DNA from: Ruminococcoides intestinihominis
GTDB lineage: Bacteria; Bacillota; Clostridia; Oscillospirales; Acutalibacteraceae
Direction: 5' to 3'
Length of the DNA stretch: 27,840 bases
Assembly: GCF_040096285.1 (NCBI RefSeq)
Contig: NZ_JBBMEY010000026.1
Span: forward strand, 1 to 27,840
Shown: in pieces, positions 15,589 through 24,247 of the stretch
Layout: each line of letters begins with the position of its first letter
Position numbering within the stretch: position 1 is the stretch's first letter
The notes under the pieces: generated by a model
What the model was told of the DNA's origin: nothing
The model's input: only the letters and a program-made list of their open reading frames with translations
Database searches by the model: none
Position numbers and translations under genes: made by a program

Positions 15589-17364
15589 ATGAGCTTTCAA
15601 TGGCTACTAGATACCGGTGTAGTTGCAGTCAGAGTGGTATTACCACTATATGCACTGGTAATTATTTATTCAATTTTTGCATCAATGCGTCGTCACAGAC
15701 GACCACAAAAGCCACTGCTTACTTTACATAATGTAGAAACCGGTGAGAAAATTCCGGTTCTGTTTTGGGAAAATTCTATCGGTAGAAGTAGAGGCAGTGA
15801 TATAAGGGTTAACGACCCAGCCGTTTCCAGAGACCATTGTATCCTTTTGCGTAGACAAGAGGGTTGGATGATTACCGACATTGGTAGTACACAGGGTACT
15901 TATGTTAACGGTGAAAAAATAGTCAGTAACGGTAGAGAGAGAAAGTTATCTTTCTTTGCAAGTATTATCGACTCAGTAAAAAGTAATATTCAAAAGGGTA
16001 TTAAAGCAGTAGATGATACTACTGTTAACCGTACCAAACTTTTGATTGGTGATGAAATTCAAGTTGGCTCAAACCTGTTCAGAGTTGAACGAGGTGACGA
16101 GTATATTGAGCCTATTAAACCAAATAGATTTATGGGAAAAATCAGCAATAAGCCTTCTATGAAACAGTATAAGCTGATGATTATGATTACTATTTTCCAT
16201 TTTCTAATGGCTATAGAGGCTTGTTGGGATTATTACGATAAAGACTTAATGCCATTTGTTTATTGTGGCGTTTTCTCAATTATCGGTTGGGTACTGTTCT
16301 TTGTGTCCAGCAATATTCTTAAGAGAACTAACTTTGAGTTAGAGGCTTTGGGACTTTTCTTGACAGGACTTGGACTGATGTTACAAGTTAGGCAAGAAGC
16401 AAAAATGTCTATTATGACTATTGTAACTGCTGTTGCAGGTATAATAGGATTTATGATAATTGTTAAGTTGCTTGAAAAACCCGATTGGGTTCAGCGTTTC
16501 CGTTTTTGGGGAATGATTTGTGCCGTAGGTCTGCTTGGACTTAACCTTGTATTTGGTACTGTACAGAACGGTGCTGCTAACTGGATTTCTGTTGGTGGTA
16601 TCTCAATTCAGCCATCAGAAATTGCAAAGATTCTTTATATCTTTGTAGGTGCCGGTACTCTTGACTCAATTATGACAAGAAGAAATAAAATTGAGTTTAT
16701 TATTTTCTCAGCAATTTGTGTTGGTGAACTTGCCCTAATGGGTGACTTTGGTACTGCGCTTATTTTCTTTGCAACATTCCTATTTGTTGCATTTATGCGT
16801 TCCGGTGATATTAAGACAGTGTTACTTGCACTTGCTACAGCTATTGGTGGTGGTGCTTTGATACTAAAGATTAAGCCATATATTGCAAAGAGATTTAATA
16901 CTTGGGGACATGCCATTGAATATGCTTCAGACGGTGGTTTCCAGCAAGCCCATGTGTTAACTTATTTAGCATCAGGCGGACTTTTTGGTGTGGGCATCGG
17001 TAACGGCTTTTTGAAGTATGTATTTGCTTCCGAAAGTGACCTTGTATTTGGTATTGTTTGTGAAGAACTTGGCATAATCGTAGGCTTTGTACTTATTATT
17101 GCAATTCTTTGCCTAGCAATTTATACAAGAGATATTGCCACAAGAAGTAGAAGTACATTCTATTCTATCTCTGCTTGTTGTGCTGCCGGTTTATTTATTG
17201 TACAGATGTCACTTAATGTTTTTGGTGCAACAGATATTTTGCCACTAACAGGTGTTACATTCCCATTTGTATCAGCCGGTGGTTCTTCAATGATTTCTTG
17301 TTGGGGGCTTTTGGCATTTATTAAGGCAGCAGACGAAAGAACTTATTCTCAGAAACGAGGATAA
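15589..17364 (+). CDS. FHA-domain/RodA-FtsW fusion (SEDS glycan polymerase)
   Basis: 591-residue membrane protein joining a phosphothreonine-binding FHA domain to a SEDS peptidoglycan polymerase. A first membrane helix (about 10-31) is followed by a cytoplasmic FHA domain with GRSRGSDIRVND (65-76), SRDH (80-83), STQGTYVNG (100-108) and a closing strand (about 149-167). About 37 extra residues (112-148) interrupt its C-terminal part. The polymerase part (about 185-585, about ten helices) shows ISIQPSEIAKI, the GGLFGVGIGNGFLKYVFA loop, VCEELG and the ending FPFVSAGGSSMIS. It probably works with the PBP encoded 39 bases downstream in cell elongation or division, and the FHA domain suggests control by a Ser/Thr kinase not in this window. 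Which of RodA or FtsW it replaces is open. Confidence 0.93.
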   Translation: MSFQWLLDTGVVAVRVVLPLYALVIIYSIFASMRRHRRPQKPLLTLHNVETGEKIPVLFWENSIGRSRGSDIRVNDPAVSRDHCILLRRQEGWMITDIGSTQGTYVNGEKIVSNGRERKLSFFASIIDSVKSNIQKGIKAVDDTTVNRTKLLIGDEIQVGSNLFRVERGDEYIEPIKPNRFMGKISNKPSMKQYKLMIMITIFHFLMAIEACWDYYDKDLMPFVYCGVFSIIGWVLFFVSSNILKRTNFELEALGLFLTGLGLMLQVRQEAKMSIMTIVTAVAGIIGFMIIVKLLEKPDWVQRFRFWGMICAVGLLGLNLVFGTVQNGAANWISVGGISIQPSEIAKILYIFVGAGTLDSIMTRRNKIEFIIFSAICVGELALMGDFGTALIFFATFLFVAFMRSGDIKTVLLALATAIGGGALILKIKPYIAKRFNTWGHAIEYASDGGFQQAHVLTYLASGGLFGVGIGNGFLKYVFASESDLVFGIVCEELGIIVGFVLIIAILCLAIYTRDIATRSRSTFYSISACCAAGLFIVQMSLNVFGATDILPLTGVTFPFVSAGGSSMISCWGLLAFIKAADERTYSQKRG

Positions 17365-17403
17365 ATTTATTTGATTATTTAGTTAAAGGAGGAATTGTAT
17401 CCG

Positions 17404-18831
17404 ATGAAAAGAACATTACGCAGAAGTGGTATGATATTTATTGTTGTACTGCTTATTATCGGTGGATTAGGATACCTTTCCTATAGAATATTCTTTAATC
17501 AAAACACTTGGATTAATATGGCGTATAACCGTCATATTTCTTCCGATGGTGGTTTAACTCAGGCAGGTACTATTACAGACAGAAACGGTGTTGAACTTGC
17601 AAAGTCAGTTAACGGTAAGAGACAGTACAATGATGACGAAAATGTCAGAGAAAGTATGCTTCATATTGTTGGTGACGATACAATCAACATTGGTACATCT
17701 ATTCAGTCAATGTACCGTATGAGCCTTACAGGTTACAGTCCATTATTTGGGCTTGGTCTGCCATCATCACTAAAGGCTAACAGTGATATGCGTCTGACTG
17801 TTGATGCAACAGTTAATTCAGCAGTTTATCAGGCTTTTGGTAAAAAGACAGGTTCTTGTGTTGTGTTTAACTACAAAACAGGTGAGATACTATGTGACGT
17901 ATCAACACCTTCATATGACCCTAACGCACCACCTACAATTACCGAAGATAACCAGGATGACTACAAGGGTATATATATTGATAACTCTGTAAGTAGTACA
18001 TACACTCCCGGTTCTATCTTCAAGATTGTAACAACTGCCGCTGCACTAAAGTACATTGACGATATTGATACTCGTACCTGGGAATGTGCCGGTGTAGAAA
18101 AAATCGGTGGTGATGACGATAGTAGTGAGGTTTACTGTAATGACGGTGAGGCTCACGGTACAGAAACTTTAGCACAGGCTTTCGGTAATTCTTGCAACAT
18201 TGTTTTTGCTGAGATTGCTACAGAGCTTGGTAAAGAAAAAATGACTGAAGTTGCCAACGAAATGGGTATTAACGGCTCATTCTCTATTGGTGATATTCCT
18301 ATAAAAGACGGCAGTTATGATGTTAGTAAAGCAAGTAAGAACCAACTTGCATGGTCCGGTGTCGGTCAGTATACCGACCTGGTAAACCCTATGCAGATGG
18401 CTATTATTTGTTCAGCTATTGCAAATGACGGTAAACCGGTTTTACCATATTTGCTAGGCAGTGACGAAAGCATTTTAACTTCACTTCATATTACAACCGG
18501 TGGTGGCACAGGTAGTAGAATGATGGACAGCTCTATTGCAAAGAAAATTGCAGAAATGATGCGTAACAATGTTCAGAACTATTACGGTGACGGTAGTTTT
18601 CCGGATGGTCTTGAAGTTGCAGCTAAGACAGGTACAGGTGAAACTGTAAAGTCTAACGGTTCAAGCAGCGACAAGAACAATGCTTGGACAGTTGGTTATT
18701 GTCAGAATAGTGACTATCCACTGGCCTTTGCAGCAGTTGTAAGTGATGTTGAGGGTTATGGCTCTACTAACGCTATTCCTATTCTAAATACTGCACTATC
18801 TGCTTGTATGTCTTCTATGGATAAAAAGTAA
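17404..18831 (+). CDS. Class B penicillin-binding protein (PbpA-like transpeptidase)
   Basis: 475-residue peptidoglycan transpeptidase. A short cytoplasmic tail and a membrane helix (about 9-30) precede a small N-terminal domain (GTITDRNGVELA, 56-67) and the transpeptidase domain with all three active-site motifs: Ser204-Ile-Phe-Lys207, Ser263-Cys-Asn265 and Lys408-Thr-Gly410. It is shorter than PBP2 or PBP3 of E. coli and near the size of actinobacterial PbpA. The frame opens at a TTG (17395) only 2 bases after AAAGGAGG; the ATG at 17404, 11 bases after it, is preferred. It forms a SEDS-PBP pair with the FHA-RodA gene upstream; the same pairing occurs in actinobacterial rodA-pbpA clusters. 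Confidence 0.92.
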   Translation: MKRTLRRSGMIFIVVLLIIGGLGYLSYRIFFNQNTWINMAYNRHISSDGGLTQAGTITDRNGVELAKSVNGKRQYNDDENVRESMLHIVGDDTINIGTSIQSMYRMSLTGYSPLFGLGLPSSLKANSDMRLTVDATVNSAVYQAFGKKTGSCVVFNYKTGEILCDVSTPSYDPNAPPTITEDNQDDYKGIYIDNSVSSTYTPGSIFKIVTTAAALKYIDDIDTRTWECAGVEKIGGDDDSSEVYCNDGEAHGTETLAQAFGNSCNIVFAEIATELGKEKMTEVANEMGINGSFSIGDIPIKDGSYDVSKASKNQLAWSGVGQYTDLVNPMQMAIICSAIANDGKPVLPYLLGSDESILTSLHITTGGGTGSRMMDSSIAKKIAEMMRNNVQNYYGDGSFPDGLEVAAKTGTGETVKSNGSSSDKNNAWTVGYCQNSDYPLAFAAVVSDVEGYGSTNAIPILNTALSACMSSMDKK

Positions 18832-18838
18832 TTCTTTA

Positions 18839-18897
18839 CAAGAAGTCGTTAAAGTTTTTGTATAAAAATGATAGATTTTTCTATATGCGACCTCTTG
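18839..18897 (+). other. Paired segment in the pbp-secA intergenic region
   Basis: CAAGAAGTCG (18839-18848) pairs with CGACCTCTTG (18888-18897) with one mismatch, enclosing about 39 bases that contain a small AAAAAT/ATTTTT hairpin. The true terminator is further on. It could be a 3' RNA structure or chance. Confidence 0.3.
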
Positions 18898-18949
18898 CAA
18901 ATAATGATATACAATATTTGATATAAATAATTGTATTATAAATATTATT

Positions 18950-18987
18950 AAGGGGAAGTATTTGTGTACTTTCCCTTTATTTTTTGT
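18950..18987 (+). terminator. Terminator after the PBP gene
   Basis: An 11-bp stem (18950-18960 with 18967-18977) with one G-T pair and a 6-base loop, followed by TATTTTTTG. It lies 118 bases after the PBP stop and directly before the secA promoter region. Confidence 0.85.
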
Positions 18988-18998
18988 AATAACTATGC

Positions 18999-19029
18999 TA
19001 TAATATAACCTATAATCGGAAATTATAGG
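18999..19029 (+). promoter_or_regulatory. secA -10 box and leader inverted repeat
   Basis: A perfect TATAAT (18999-19004) lacks a good -35 (TTTATT at 17 bases). The inverted repeat CCTATAAT-CGGAA-ATTATAGG (19009-19029) covers the predicted transcription start. It could be an operator or a leader hairpin; the ATG is 27 bases further on. Confidence 0.5.
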
Positions 19030-19056
19030 CAAATTTCTAAATAAAGGATGAGAAAA

Positions 19057-21933
19057 ATGAACATACTTAGAAAAATGTTTGGCTCTTACAGTAAGAAAGA
19101 GTTAAAGAGAGTAGAACCAATTACACAGAAGGTACTTGCTCTTGAAGAAAAATATACAAATATGTCTGAAGAAGAACTAAAGAATCAGACAACTGTTCTT
19201 AAAGAAAGACTTGCTAACGGTGAAACAACTGATGATATTCTACCGGAAGCATTTGCTACTTGTAGAGAAGCATCATGGCGTGTACTTGGTATGAAGCACT
19301 TCCCTGTACAGATTACCGGTGGTATCATTCTACACCAAGGTAGAATTGCTGAAATGAAAACAGGTGAAGGTAAAACTTTAGTTGCCACACTTCCTGCTTA
19401 CCTAAATGCCCTAACAGGTGAAGGTGTTCATATTGTTACAGTCAACGATTACCTAGCTACTCGAGACAGTGAATGGATGGGTAAGGTTTATAAATACCTA
19501 GGCTTAACAGTAGGTCTTATTACTCAGGATATGGACAACGATACAAGAAAAGAAATGTATGGTTGTGACATTACATATGGTACAAACAATCAGCTTGGCT
19601 TTGACTATCTTCGTGACAATATGGTTGTTTACAAAGAAGATAAGGTTCAGCGTGGCCATGCATTTGCAATCGTGGATGAAGTTGACTCAATCCTTATTGA
19701 TGAAGCCAGAACTCCACTTATTATTTCAGGTCAAGGTGACAAGTCAACTGACCTATACACAAGAGCAGATAAGTTTGCTAAGACTCTAAAGAAATATGTA
19801 TTTACAGAAGTTGATGCTAAGGAAGATAAAGAAGATTTCTATGCTGAAAACAACATTGACTACATTGTTGATGAAAAGGCTAAGACAGCTACACTAACAC
19901 AAATCGGTGTTAAGAAGGCTGAAGAATTCTTTAACCTAGAAAACCTAACTGACCCTGACAACCTAACAATTCAGCACCATATTAATCAGGCTATCAAGGC
20001 TAACGGTGTTATGAAGAACGAAGTTGACTACATCGTAAAAGACGGTGAAATCATTATCGTTGATGAATTTACAGGTCGTCAGATGATTGGTAGAAGATAT
20101 AACGAAGGTCTACACCAGGCTATTGAAGCTAAGGAAGGTGTAGAAGTTCAGAATGAAAGCAAAACACTTGCTACCATCACATTCCAGAACTACTTCCGTC
20201 TATACAAGAAACTTTCCGGTATGACAGGTACTGCTCTAACAGAAGAACAGGAATTCCAGGAAATTTACAAACTTGATGTTGTTGAAGTTCCAACAAACAA
20301 ACCTCTATTGCGTAAGGATTTACCGGACTTAATCTTCCCAACAGAACAGGGTAAGTTCCATGCAATTATTGAAGATATTATTAAGTGCCACGAAAAAGGA
20401 CAGCCTGTTCTGGTTGGTACAGTATCAATTGAAAAGTCAGAATTACTATCAAAGATGCTAAAGAAGCGTGGCATTAAGCACAATGTTCTAAATGCTAAGC
20501 ATCACGAAAAAGAAGCTGAAATCGTTGCTCAGGCAGGTAAACTTGGTGCAGTTACTATTGCTACTAATATGGCAGGTCGTGGTACCGATATTATGCTTGG
20601 TGGTAATGCTGAATTTATGGCTAAGACTCAGATGAAGAAGATGAAGTTCTCTGAAGAACTTATTGCTGAGGCTGATGCTTATTCTGAAACAGATGATAAG
20701 GATATTCTATTTGCAAGGAATACATTTAAAGAACTTCTTGATGAATATAAGGATGAAATCAGTGAAGAAGCTGAGAAGGTTCGTGAAGCCGGTGGCCTTT
20801 ACATTATGGGTACAGAAAGACACGAATCTCGCCGTATCGACAATCAGTTAAGAGGTCGTGCAGGTCGTCAGGGTGATCCCGGTACTTCAAGATTCTATCT
20901 ATCAACAGAAGATGACCTAATGCGTCTATTCGGTGGAGATAGAATGAAGTCAATTATGAGTACACTAAAGGTTTCTGATGATACTCCTATCGAAAACAAG
21001 ATGCTTACAAATATTATTGAATCTTCACAGGAAAAGGTTGAAGCAAGAAACTTTGGTATTCGTAAGAATGTTCTACAGTATGATGATGTTATGAACAAGC
21101 AGAGAGAAATCATTTACGGTCAGAGAGATCAGGTTCTTAATGGCGAAAATGTACATGATGACATTATCAAGATGCTAAAGGATACAATTGAAGAAAATGT
21201 TAGCCTATATGTAAATGACCATATTCTTCGTGAATCTTGGAACTTATCTTCACTAAAGGAAACTTACAAGTGGTTAGTTCCTGATAAGGACTTCCTAGTA
21301 TTTACAGGTGATGAACTTGATAAGTTAGACAAGAAGGATATTATTGAACTTATCACAAACAAGGCTCTTGACTTGTATAAGGAAAATGAAGAAGTACTTG
21401 ACGCTGAAACAATGGAAGAAATGGAAAGAGTTTATCTTCTAAAGTCAGTTGATACACATTGGATGGATCACATTGACGCTATGGAACAGTTAAAGCAGTC
21501 AATTTACCTAGCATCATACGGTCAGAAAGACCCTGTTGTTGAATACAAACTTGTTGGTTTTGATATGTTTGACGAAATGATTGCTGCAATTCGTGAAGAT
21601 ACAGTTAAACTTTGCCTACTTCAGCCAAAGAGGATTGCAAGAGTAAAGGCTCAGCAGGAAGAAATGGCTAGAATTCGTGAAGAAGAAGAAAAGAAAGCAG
21701 CAGAGGCTCATCAGGTTCTACTTGATAAGCAGAGCAAAGCTCCAATGCCAAGCCCAATCAGCCTAGCACTAAAGAGAGAACAGGTAGCAGTACCAACTCA
21801 GGCCGGTGTTAGCGAAAACGGCGAAAAGCCAAAGAGAAAGCCAATTGTTAAGAAAAATAAGGTTGGCAGAAACGACCCTTGTCCTTGTGGCTCAGGTAAG
21901 AAGTACAAGAAGTGCTGTGGCAGAGATGAATAA
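19057..21933 (+). CDS. secA: Preprotein translocase ATPase SecA
   Basis: 958-residue motor that drives unfolded preproteins through SecYEG. It starts MNILRKMFGSYSKKELKR, as usual for the family. Walker A (EMKTGEGKTLVATLPAY), the DEVDSILIDEARTPLI Walker B/DEAD region, the preprotein-binding domain, the NMAGRGTDI and GRAGRQGDPG helicase motifs, the scaffold and wing region and the C-terminal zinc/SecB-type motif CPCGSGKKYKKCC are all present, so the protein is complete. Another in-frame ATG lies 9 bases upstream but overlaps the ribosome binding site (AAAGGATGAG); the ATG at 19057 has normal spacing. It is a single gene with its own -10 box and a strong terminator. Confidence 0.98.
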   Translation: MNILRKMFGSYSKKELKRVEPITQKVLALEEKYTNMSEEELKNQTTVLKERLANGETTDDILPEAFATCREASWRVLGMKHFPVQITGGIILHQGRIAEMKTGEGKTLVATLPAYLNALTGEGVHIVTVNDYLATRDSEWMGKVYKYLGLTVGLITQDMDNDTRKEMYGCDITYGTNNQLGFDYLRDNMVVYKEDKVQRGHAFAIVDEVDSILIDEARTPLIISGQGDKSTDLYTRADKFAKTLKKYVFTEVDAKEDKEDFYAENNIDYIVDEKAKTATLTQIGVKKAEEFFNLENLTDPDNLTIQHHINQAIKANGVMKNEVDYIVKDGEIIIVDEFTGRQMIGRRYNEGLHQAIEAKEGVEVQNESKTLATITFQNYFRLYKKLSGMTGTALTEEQEFQEIYKLDVVEVPTNKPLLRKDLPDLIFPTEQGKFHAIIEDIIKCHEKGQPVLVGTVSIEKSELLSKMLKKRGIKHNVLNAKHHEKEAEIVAQAGKLGAVTIATNMAGRGTDIMLGGNAEFMAKTQMKKMKFSEELIAEADAYSETDDKDILFARNTFKELLDEYKDEISEEAEKVREAGGLYIMGTERHESRRIDNQLRGRAGRQGDPGTSRFYLSTEDDLMRLFGGDRMKSIMSTLKVSDDTPIENKMLTNIIESSQEKVEARNFGIRKNVLQYDDVMNKQREIIYGQRDQVLNGENVHDDIIKMLKDTIEENVSLYVNDHILRESWNLSSLKETYKWLVPDKDFLVFTGDELDKLDKKDIIELITNKALDLYKENEEVLDAETMEEMERVYLLKSVDTHWMDHIDAMEQLKQSIYLASYGQKDPVVEYKLVGFDMFDEMIAAIREDTVKLCLLQPKRIARVKAQQEEMARIREEEEKKAAEAHQVLLDKQSKAPMPSPISLALKREQVAVPTQAGVSENGEKPKRKPIVKKNKVGRNDPCPCGSGKKYKKCCGRDE

Positions 21934-21981
21934 TTGTTAATTCATTTTCTAAATTTAAAAATCAAATAGTTTTATAGCAAA

Positions 21982-22017
21982 AAAAACACCACTTACCTTT
22001 CGGTAGGTGGTGTTTTT
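21982..22017. terminator. Bidirectional terminator between secA and DUF2812
   Basis: A 16-bp stem (21982-21997 with 22002-22017, one T-G pair) with a 4-base loop. It is flanked by A and T runs so that both strands have a T-rich tail. It ends secA (+) and the padR-DUF2812 operon (-), which converge here. Confidence 0.93.
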
Positions 22018-22025
22018 GTTAACTA

Positions 22026-22619
22026 TTATTCGTACATAATAGAGTTTGTTTGCAGTTCTTCAAGTCGCTTTTTGTATCTTTTCTTTTGTTTTAAAAGTGA
22101 AATAAGTCCCAATATAAAAGTTATAGTAAAAAATATGTAGATACCTGCTATTGTATATAGAACAACTGATTTAGCTAAAATTGCTGTTAATGTAAGGAGA
22201 AGTGTTGTTATAAAAAACAGTATTAACATAGCCCAATATAATTTGCAAAAATGAGAGAATTGTTTTTTCATTATTGTGTAAAAGTTAATTTTAGAGTCAG
22301 TATCGTTAATAAAGTCAGCATCAACTTCAGATTTTTTACCGGTTAAGTACAGTAAATTTCCAAAACCGTCCATAGTGTGAGGAATAGACTCATAACCATA
22401 CTGTGCAACAAAGGCAGAGATTTGAGAAACTTTTTCCTTTTCTACTGCATAAAAAATTGTTGTGTATTCATCAGGTTGAGTTTTGATAAAGGTGTATAGA
22501 CATCCACTTTTTATGTAAACCAGCTTATAGCCTTGCTTGTTCATTTCATTAATATATTTTAACTCTTTTTCTAAGTCAAAATAAAATCTACATTGTGTGA
22601 TTTTGTCCTTATTTTTCAT
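22026..22619 (-). CDS. DUF2812 membrane protein
   Basis: 197-residue protein with a soluble N-terminal half resembling DUF2812 (FYFDLEKELKYINEMNKQGY, then a YTTIFYAV segment) and a C-terminal pair of membrane helices (within about 120-170) before a basic tail. The molecular function of this family is unknown. The open frame extends 15 codons upstream inside padR; the ATG at 22617-22619 with GGAGGG 5 bases away is preferred. It overlaps the padR end by 11 bases, with its ribosome binding site inside padR. A PadR regulator followed by a DUF2812 membrane protein is a recurrent Firmicutes pair (family knowledge), which suggests the regulator controls this protein in response to a membrane or drug-like signal. 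Confidence 0.85.
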   Translation of the reverse strand: MKNKDKITQCRFYFDLEKELKYINEMNKQGYKLVYIKSGCLYTFIKTQPDEYTTIFYAVEKEKVSQISAFVAQYGYESIPHTMDGFGNLLYLTGKKSEVDADFINDTDSKINFYTIMKKQFSHFCKLYWAMLILFFITTLLLTLTAILAKSVVLYTIAGIYIFFTITFILGLISLLKQKKRYKKRLEELQTNSIMYE

Positions 22620-22935
22620 TTTGTCCCTCCAATATATGTTTACCGTTATTAAAAAGTTCTTCAAGTCTTTTTACCTCGTTGTTAACGGCATCTTTACCTA
22701 GTGGAGTAATAATATATTCTTTTTTGCTTAGGTCATTACTTTTCTGTTCAACTATAAATCCTTTTTTTGTCAATGTGTTTAATGCACCGTAAAGTGTACC
22801 GGCACCTATTGTTAGTCTACCGTTAGTCATTTTCTGAACATTTTGCATAATTCCATATCCATGAAGTGGTGTGTAAAGTGAAAGCAAAATGTAGTAAACT
22901 GCTTCAGTTAGTGGTGGATATTTTGAGTTAGGCAT
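22609..22935 (-). CDS. PadR-family transcriptional regulator
   Basis: 108-residue winged-helix repressor of the short PadR-s2 type. Family signatures are LTEAVYYILLSLYTPLHGYGIMQ, the segment MTNGRLTIGAGTLYGALNTL (recognition helix) and the wing IVEQKSNDLSKKEYIITPLG, followed by a dimerisation helix. PadR proteins repress their own promoter and are relieved by small molecules or effectors. AAAGGA precedes the ATG. The promoter upstream carries tandem and inverted GACAACT-GATATATC-like repeats that are good operator candidates, so autoregulation is likely. It is the first gene of the operon with the DUF2812 protein. Confidence 0.93.
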   Translation of the reverse strand: MPNSKYPPLTEAVYYILLSLYTPLHGYGIMQNVQKMTNGRLTIGAGTLYGALNTLTKKGFIVEQKSNDLSKKEYIITPLGKDAVNNEVKRLEELFNNGKHILEGQNEK

Positions 22936-22958
22936 AGTATCAATCCTTTCTATATATT

Positions 22959-23025
22959 GTTAACTGATATATCGACAACTGATATATCATATTGTGAGTA
23001 TATCATACGCCGATATAGTTGTCAA
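22959..23025 (-). promoter_or_regulatory. padR promoter with candidate PadR operators
   Basis: On the minus strand, perfect TTGACA (23020-23025) and TATACT (22997-23002) are separated by 17 bases. Two 15-base tandem repeats, GTTAACTGATATATC (22959-22973) and GACAACTGATATATC (22974-22988), lie downstream of the -10, and an inverted related half, GATATAGTTGTC (23012-23023), overlaps the -35. A repressor bound to these would cover the whole promoter. Confidence 0.8.
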
Positions 23026-23056
23026 CATTTTAAATTAAAATTGTGGGAAAATAAAA

Positions 23057-23076
23057 GGTGATGCACAATGTACACC
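23057..23076 (-). terminator. Weak terminator after the small membrane protein gene
   Basis: An interrupted stem, GGTG/CACC plus 4 inner pairs with a bulge, followed on the minus strand by TTTTATTTT. It lies 32 bases beyond the stop of the 92-residue membrane protein gene. Confidence 0.45.
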
Positions 23077-23108
23077 ACCAAAAAATTTTTATTTTTATGT
23101 AATTATAG

Positions 23109-23387
23109 TTAATCTGCTTTCTTAACCTTACCACAGAACAAAAAGAAAATTCCCACAACTGCAACTAGGCAAGATGCCATACCGGAATAAGTTGACATAT
23201 CATTAGGTTCTAGTGAAAATATTTTTAAGTCGTCAATATTTCCAAGTGCAGTACAAGTGATTGAAAATATCAGTAGCAAAATGCTAAGTGAAAATAGCAT
23301 TACACCAACTCGGAAAATCCAATTCCACTTTGTTTCTTTTTCTCTTTTTGTGAAAATTTTAAAAAATAGTGTTTTAATTTTTTCCAT
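23109..23387 (-). CDS. Small two-helix membrane protein, unknown function
   Basis: 92-residue protein that I do not recognise. A basic N-terminal segment (KTLFFKIFTKREKETK) is followed by a membrane helix (about 26-49), a short acidic extracytoplasmic loop (about 50-66) and a second helix (about 68-86) with a KVKKAD tail. This predicts both ends in the cytoplasm. The start overlaps the end of rsmA by 14 bases, with GGAG 8 bases upstream inside rsmA, so the pair is translationally coupled. The coding frame is supported by position, ribosome binding site and clean transmembrane pattern. No function can be assigned. Confidence 0.7.
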   Translation of the reverse strand: MEKIKTLFFKIFTKREKETKWNWIFRVGVMLFSLSILLLIFSITCTALGNIDDLKIFSLEPNDMSTYSGMASCLVAVVGIFFLFCGKVKKAD

Positions 23388-24246
23388 TGCAATACTCCGT
23401 ATAGCAGTCTGTCAGTCTGCCAAAATCTTCAAGTGAAAGTTTCTCTGCTCTAATAGACGGTGCAAGATTTGCCTTTTCAATAAGAATGTTTGCATCTTGC
23501 TTTGAAATGCCTAAGCCTGATGAAAGGCTGTTTGAAAGTGTCTTTCTACGCTGAGAAAAACCTGCCTTTACTACCTTTCTAAAGTCCTTTTCGTTCTTAA
23601 CTTCAACATTAGGCTTGTCCGAAATATTTAGCTTAATAACTGCACTGTCAACATTAGGACTAGGCATAAATGAACCTCTTGAAACATTGAACAGAAATTC
23701 AGGTGTACTGTAATATGCTACTGCAACTGTTACTGCACCACTTTCTCTTGAACCTACCTTTGCAGTTAGTCTGTCTGCTGCCTCTTTCTGTACCATTACA
23801 GTTAGTGACTTTATCGGTAACTTTTCTTCAAGAAATTTCATAATAATTGGGGAAGTAATGTAGTAAGGTAGATTAGCACATACCACCACATCAAGACCGT
23901 TGAATTCTTCTTCAATTAGCTTTCTAACATCAATTTCCATAATGTCGCCACTGACTAATTTGAAGTTCTTATGCTCTGCTAAAGTTTCAGCCAATACCTC
24001 AGGTAGCCTTTGGTCTAGCTCAACAGAAACAACCTTGTCTGCTCTTAAACAAAGTTCATGAGTAAGTACACCGATACCCGGACCTACTTCCAAAACACCG
24101 ACTCCACTATCTGCTCCACATTCTTCTGCCATTCTGGGGCATACTGATGGGTTAACAAGGAAGTTCTGTCCCAATCCTTTGCTAAAGGTAAAACCATGCC
24201 TACCTAAAATTTCTTTAATTGTACCAATGTTTGATAGTCCATTCAT
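23374..24246 (-). CDS. rsmA: 16S rRNA (adenine1518-N6/adenine1519-N6)-dimethyltransferase
   Basis: 290-residue KsgA/RsmA enzyme that dimethylates two adjacent adenines near the 3' end of 16S rRNA during 30S maturation. Signatures: GLGQNFLVNP (24-33), the SAM loop EVGPGIGVLT (53-62), the acidic VVSVELD strand, and the catalytic NLPYY motif (125-129); the C-terminal helical domain carries RRKTLSNSL. Length fits the family. AAGGA is 8 bases before the ATG. Only 1 base separates it from the stop of the upstream rRNA methyltransferase, so the two rRNA-modifying enzymes form one operon. Confidence 0.97.
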   Translation of the reverse strand: MNGLSNIGTIKEILGRHGFTFSKGLGQNFLVNPSVCPRMAEECGADSGVGVLEVGPGIGVLTHELCLRADKVVSVELDQRLPEVLAETLAEHKNFKLVSGDIMEIDVRKLIEEEFNGLDVVVCANLPYYITSPIIMKFLEEKLPIKSLTVMVQKEAADRLTAKVGSRESGAVTVAVAYYSTPEFLFNVSRGSFMPSPNVDSAVIKLNISDKPNVEVKNEKDFRKVVKAGFSQRRKTLSNSLSSGLGISKQDANILIEKANLAPSIRAEKLSLEDFGRLTDCYTEYCNGKN

Positions 24247-24247
24247 A

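Noticed and set aside
18832..19056. tRNA or small structured RNA gene in the pbp-secA gap
   Set aside because: No cloverleaf, no TTCGAAT-type loop and no CCA end; only A/T-rich hairpins and a terminator are visible.
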